From CAYNVQ01 sp964400735 (GTDB lineage: Bacteria > Acidobacteriota > Aminicenantia > Aminicenantales > Aminicenantaceae), in NCBI GenBank assembly GCA_964400735.1, contig CAYNVQ010000008.1, positions 129,529-193,528 on the forward strand: a stretch of 64,000 nucleotides of DNA. Direction: 5' to 3'. How positions within the stretch are numbered: the first letter of the stretch is position 1; each line of letters opens with the position of its first letter. Under the pieces are notes generated by a model. It did no database searches and had not been told where the DNA came from. It was given only the letters and a program-made list of their open reading frames with translations. Of the stretch, positions 60,422 to 64,000 are shown in pieces. The position numbers and the translations under genes are program-made.

Positions 60422-62353
60422 ATGATTGTTTTTAAGAATAAACAACCCCTGGATCTACGCCCTGCCTGCGGTCACTTGCCTCTTCTCAAGAAGCTGGCCA
60501 TATGTTTAAGCCTCCTTTTTTTGCTCACTGTTCCTGTCGAATCCCCTTCGTTTCCTTCTATCCAGGATGTTCTTAGCTGTGAAATAGATCTTTGCCAATG
60601 GGGGCTGAAAGAACCATCCGATATCGGCTACATTTCGGCCGGTGTACTCCATAAGAAGAGCGGTGAAGAATTGGTCATCTATGATATCAGGAAGAGGAAA
60701 CCGGAGATCCAAGAACCGGCCAAACCTGAAGGCCGGATTCCTTTCTTTCGAGGAGAAGCATTTCTTATAGATGATTTTCAGAGGGGTAACACCAACCGGC
60801 TGGGCGGGTACTTCAGCCGTCTAGTAAGAGCTCCTTCTGAATCCCAACTCAAGATCGAGGGGTCTCCTGATGGTCAGAGGTTTCTTTGCTTTACTTATGA
60901 ACAAAAATCGCCAGGTTGGGCTGGTTTTTGGATCCACGCGTACGATTTTAAATCGCCTCCGCTGCAAAGGGTATTTTTAGATACCTCACCCTTCGAATAT
61001 TTGACGTTCGATATAAGGGGAGAGGAAGGCGGTGAAAAGCTTACGCTCCAAGTAGCCGATTATTCATGGGAGCTGAAAGAGGATTCCCTCGAAGTCGGAG
61101 ATGTGGGCCAGTTCCTGCCGGAAGAAAAAATCCTGCCATCCTGGCAGAGAGCTTGGATTCCGATTCGACAATTTCCGCCCAGCATCGATAGAAAGACTCT
61201 GGCCAGCCTGGTATTTTTGGCTCGTTCAGGAAAGGGCCGTGTGTATATCGACAATATAGGTTTCACCACCCGGAAAGACGTGCCGCCTCCCCTGTATCGA
61301 GAGCAGAAGATCCAAAAGCACCCTCTTCACAGGGGAATGTGGGTCTGGAAGACCAAGGACTTGCTGGAAGACCCAGAAAAACAAGCCGAGCTTGTCCGGT
61401 TCAGCCAAGAGGATGGGATAAGCGAGATATTTCTGCAGCTTCCTTATGATGTGCAGGAAGAGGATGGGAAATCGGTTATCATCTGGGATCGATCAGGCAT
61501 CGCCGGGTTGCTCTCCTCTTTCCATCGGGCCGGAATCAAGGTCCATGCTCTGGACGGAGACCCCCGTTTTGCCCTTCGCGAATGGCATAGCCACATCATC
61601 GCCACTATCCGATCGATCGTCCAATATAATCGGTCTGTACGCCGAGACGAGTGCTTCGACGGGATACGCTATGATAACGAACCTTATTTGCTTCCCTATT
61701 TTGCAGGGGTACAGAAGGAATCCTTTATGGAACAGTATCTGGAGTCGCTACGGATAGCCAAAGATCTCGTTGGGTCAGCGGGGCTTGAGTTCGGTGTGGA
61801 TATCCCTTTCTGGTTTGATGAAAAAAACGATTTTTTCGAGCCGATCACCCGGTATCGAGGACGTTTTTTATCAGAATGGGTTTTGGACATCGTGGATAAT
61901 ATCGGCATAATGGATTATCGAACCGAAGCCTTCGGTGCGGACGGAATCATTGCCCATGCTTGGGGAGAACTTCTGTATGCTTCGAAAAAAGGGAAAAAGG
62001 TTTTTATCGGATTGGAGACTTCCGAGGTACCGGACGAAACCATACTGGAATTTGGCCCAAGTCCTGGACCTTCGCAGGTCAGGTTGGAGAAGAGAGAAGG
62101 GACAAAAATTTTGCTTCAATGGTTTCGAAATGGCTTTGACGCCAAAACAAGTCGTGGATCTTTATTGTCCCAGCAAAAAGAGACCTTCGTCCCCTCAGGG
62201 AAGTTGTCGTTTTTCCAAAAAAATGGTGAAGTGCTGGATGAGGTTATGGAAGCGGCTGAGTCAGAATTCCAAAAATATCCGGCCTTCCACGGATTTGCCC
62301 TCCATTATTATGAGAGCTACCGGCGGCTAAAACAAAATCCGAAAAAAGATTGA
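60422..62353 (+). CDS. Putative exported glycoside hydrolase-like TIM-barrel protein
   Basis: The 643-residue product has a hydrophobic N-terminal segment (about 23-42) and a beta-sandwich resembling CBM11/CIA30 domains (about 115-285, LIDDFQRGNTNRLGGYF, YIDNIGFTTRK). A barrel-like half follows from residue 300 (HRGMWVWKTKDLL, GIKVHALDGDPRFAL, DGIRYDNEPYLLP, GVDIPFWFDE, IGIMDYRTEAFG, FIGLETSEVPDE). The D-G-I-R-Y-D-N-E-P segment is a good candidate active site (Asp/Glu). No named GH family is claimed. The stop is three bases from the convergent thioesterase stop. Confidence 0.65.
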   Translation: MIVFKNKQPLDLRPACGHLPLLKKLAICLSLLFLLTVPVESPSFPSIQDVLSCEIDLCQWGLKEPSDIGYISAGVLHKKSGEELVIYDIRKRKPEIQEPAKPEGRIPFFRGEAFLIDDFQRGNTNRLGGYFSRLVRAPSESQLKIEGSPDGQRFLCFTYEQKSPGWAGFWIHAYDFKSPPLQRVFLDTSPFEYLTFDIRGEEGGEKLTLQVADYSWELKEDSLEVGDVGQFLPEEKILPSWQRAWIPIRQFPPSIDRKTLASLVFLARSGKGRVYIDNIGFTTRKDVPPPLYREQKIQKHPLHRGMWVWKTKDLLEDPEKQAELVRFSQEDGISEIFLQLPYDVQEEDGKSVIIWDRSGIAGLLSSFHRAGIKVHALDGDPRFALREWHSHIIATIRSIVQYNRSVRRDECFDGIRYDNEPYLLPYFAGVQKESFMEQYLESLRIAKDLVGSAGLEFGVDIPFWFDEKNDFFEPITRYRGRFLSEWVLDIVDNIGIMDYRTEAFGADGIIAHAWGELLYASKKGKKVFIGLETSEVPDETILEFGPSPGPSQVRLEKREGTKILLQWFRNGFDAKTSRGSLLSQQKETFVPSGKLSFFQKNGEVLDEVMEAAESEFQKYPAFHGFALHYYESYRRLKQNPKKD

Positions 62354-62355
62354 TC

Positions 62356-62787
62356 TCATTTTCGTTTTTGTTCGAGTTCTTTTTTCCTTTCGCCCTCGGG
62401 CCGAAAATATTTTCCTTTCGCCGAGGCAATGATGGTCCCGTCCTGTTTGAAAGCTTTTCCTTCGGTCAAAATGAGTTTTCCCTTATCTTGGATGATATGT
62501 CCTTCCAGAAGGATCTTTTCACCTATCTTGGCGGTTGCCTTGAATTTCACGTCTATTTGTATGGTAAAGGTAAGGATACCCCGTGCGATAATGGATTGGA
62601 TCATCACTTCATCCAAGAGGCTGCTGATGATACCGCCATGGAGGATATCCTTGTATCCTTCGTACTCCCGGGAAGGGATGTACTCGGCCTTGGCCTTCCC
62701 GTCAACATAATAGAAGGCGACCTTGAGTCCTTTTTTATTTTTATCGCCGCATACGAAACAGTAAGGATAGTTGGGTATAGCTTCCAT
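62356..62787 (-). CDS. PaaI/4HBT-family hot-dog thioesterase
   Basis: The 143-residue product has the hot-dog fold pattern with the typical HGGIISSLLDEVM helix and a preceding YEGYKDIL loop. Such proteins hydrolyse acyl- or aryl-CoA esters. The N-terminal C-F-V-C-G-D-K-N segment is a common start in this subgroup. It is co-directional with the downstream part of a two-gene unit starting with the ketopantoate reductase-like gene (13 bp apart). Confidence 0.87.
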   Translation of the reverse strand: MEAIPNYPYCFVCGDKNKKGLKVAFYYVDGKAKAEYIPSREYEGYKDILHGGIISSLLDEVMIQSIIARGILTFTIQIDVKFKATAKIGEKILLEGHIIQDKGKLILTEGKAFKQDGTIIASAKGKYFRPEGERKKELEQKRK

Positions 62788-62800
62788 GGTGACCTCGGTT

Positions 62801-63739
62801 CTAGGCCTTTTTTCTTATCTGATTCTCCAAAGTCTGCATGACTTTGGTTAAAGATTCAAGATAGGGAGTAGGACACCCCAATTTCTTTCCATAATCGATG
62901 ATGGGCTGGAAGATGTATTCGATAGGATTACCGGCTTCGAGATCGAGGGAGGTGGAAGGCTTGTGGTGGCCGGCTCCGGAGAGATAGGCGAGGCTGCTTT
63001 CGAAAAAATCCTCCCCGTATTCGTATCCGAGCTTTCTGGCCACAGCGATGCTTTCATCCAAGATCTTCTCACATAAGTAGCGCGTTTCACCTGTGGTCAT
63101 AGCCTCCTTCATGGTCAGCCCTGTGGTGGCGCAGACGGGCATCAGGGCGGCATTGAGGATGGTTTTTTTCCACTCATATTTTTTGATGTCGGGAACGAAT
63201 TGCGTTTCTAATCCCGCCTGGGAGATGATGCCGGCGATCTCCTTGCCCAGCTCTTCGTTTTCTGGCGAATGAGTTCCCAAGTAGTTGGGGGGATGGAAAA
63301 AAGAAATCTTGACCAATCCTGGTTCCACGATCATACCGGCGTAATTGATGACAAAACGCATCACGGCCTGAGGACCGAATTTATCGGCGACTCTATCCTC
63401 GTTATCGATTCCGTTTTGGACCACCAGTATTTTCTGCCCTGATTTGTAGATCATTCTGATCTCTTCGAGCAAAGGGTCAAGATAGTTCGCCTTGACGGCG
63501 ATAAAAATCAGGTCAGGATGAAAGCGGCTGAGGCTCGCCGTGAAATTTCCCGTCCCCTTTACGCGCACGTTGAAGTCGCCGGCTTTTCCTCTGATGGTGA
63601 TACCGTCTTTTTCGATGGCCGAAATGAGATCTTCTTTGATATCGATGAGATAGATATTTTCCCCATTCCGAGCAAGATAAGCAGCCATGATGGATCCGAC
63701 CGGACCGGCTCCGATAACAGCGATGTTATGGTCTGACAT
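62801..63739 (-). CDS. Ketopantoate reductase/ApbA-family dehydrogenase
   Basis: The 312-residue product has an N-terminal Rossmann motif (AVIGAGPVGSIMAAYLAR), IFIAVKANYLDPLL, VVQNGIDNEDRV and the catalytic-type Lys region YEWKKTILNAALMPVCATTGLT, ending with KPSTSLDLEAGNPIEYI. This set fits 2-dehydropantoate 2-reductase, for coenzyme A synthesis. Other pantoate genes are not in the window, and many ApbA-family paralogues have other substrates, so I leave the symbol open. Confidence 0.85.
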   Translation of the reverse strand: MSDHNIAVIGAGPVGSIMAAYLARNGENIYLIDIKEDLISAIEKDGITIRGKAGDFNVRVKGTGNFTASLSRFHPDLIFIAVKANYLDPLLEEIRMIYKSGQKILVVQNGIDNEDRVADKFGPQAVMRFVINYAGMIVEPGLVKISFFHPPNYLGTHSPENEELGKEIAGIISQAGLETQFVPDIKKYEWKKTILNAALMPVCATTGLTMKEAMTTGETRYLCEKILDESIAVARKLGYEYGEDFFESSLAYLSGAGHHKPSTSLDLEAGNPIEYIFQPIIDYGKKLGCPTPYLESLTKVMQTLENQIRKKA

Positions 63740-63777
63740 GTTTGTCTTCCCTGTTTACCATTCGTTTAAGTGCGGTC

Positions 63778-63786
63778 ATTATAACA
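63778..63786 (-). promoter_or_regulatory. Extended -10 promoter of the ketopantoate reductase gene
   Basis: On the minus strand the sequence reads TTGTTATAAT, an extended -10 (TGnTATAAT) about 40 bp before the ATG at 63739. No good -35 is present, as expected for the extended -10 class. Confidence 0.5.
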
Positions 63787-64000
63787 AAAAAAACGGAGAT
63801 AGTTCTATTTTTTAATGTTAGAGGTTGTCCCAAAGTGATGCGAATGATGTATTATTTTAAGGAACAGGGAAATGTCTTCGCGCTAGTTCAAAAATCCGAC
63901 CAGAGAAAAAGCACTTCCTGATGTCCTGGATCTTCGATCATGGTATTGGAAATGCTTTTATGATGATTTAACGCAAATACTTTTTTTAGTTCCTCCTACT

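Noticed and set aside
1..64000. CRISPR arrays, rRNA/tRNA genes, phage or toxin-antitoxin systems
   Set aside because: I looked for spaced direct repeats, RNA gene signatures and typical proteins and found none.

Overview
The window reads as chromosome of an anaerobic, Gram-negative-type bacterium. Outer-membrane barrel proteins, signal peptides, a carbon monoxide dehydrogenase/acetyl-CoA synthase (CODH/ACS) set, oxygen-sensitive aromatic-ring enzymes and multiheme cytochromes all point that way. The VPS10/BNR-repeat and DUF5916 proteins suggest an Acidobacteriota/Aminicenantes-like lineage, but that is inference from family content only. I saw no rRNA, tRNA, CRISPR array, integrase or intact transposase.

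Layout. (1) 1-3758, minus strand: a three-gene set (decaheme cytochrome, barrel porin, further multiheme cytochrome cut by the window edge) that looks like a porin-cytochrome conduit for electron transfer across the outer membrane. It is followed upstream by two paralogous Rrf2 regulators (4058-5558) with AT-rich dyads nearby, and by a PLP-homeostasis protein. (2) 6526-12622, plus strand: a thiolase-like protein lacking the nucleophilic cysteine, then thiolase, 3-hydroxyacyl-CoA dehydrogenase, acyl-CoA (glutaryl-CoA-like) dehydrogenase and enoyl-CoA hydratase. A pilin gene with a consensus sigma-54 promoter lies convergent to them. (3) 13660-32711: dienoyl-CoA hydratase and 6-hydroxycyclohexenoyl-CoA dehydrogenase on the minus strand. 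On the plus strand follows a long operon with a BcrB/HgdB-type subunit, its ATPase activator, ADP-forming acyl-CoA synthetase, Na+/solute symporter, ring hydrolase Oah, an SDR, a thiolase/DUF35 pair, a molybdenum hydroxylase and a PAS-GGDEF protein. (4) 32740-47320, minus strand: the bacterial CODH/ACS cluster (cooS, acsB, cooC, acsD, acsC, corrinoid activator) with a second CooC/activator pair and two methyltransferase-like proteins. (5) 47464-63739: a mixed region with a large BNR-repeat protein, an htpX pseudogene, small stress-type proteins (LysM/BON, DUF937, dodecin, MscS), sirtuin, acyl-CoA ligase, amidohydrolase, DUF5916 barrel protein, putative glycoside hydrolase, thioesterase and ketopantoate reductase.

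Together the genes suggest one catabolic route. An aromatic acid is activated to its CoA ester and dearomatised by a BcrB/HgdB-type reductase. The product is hydrated (Dch), oxidised (Had) and ring-opened (Oah), beta-oxidised by the 8240-12622 set to acetyl-CoA, and acetyl-CoA is then cleaved by CODH/ACS or turned into ATP by the ADP-forming synthetase. Electrons could leave through the cytochrome conduit. The notable departure from known systems is the reductase: only one catalytic-type subunit and one activator are present, where characterised class I benzoyl-CoA reductases have four different subunits.
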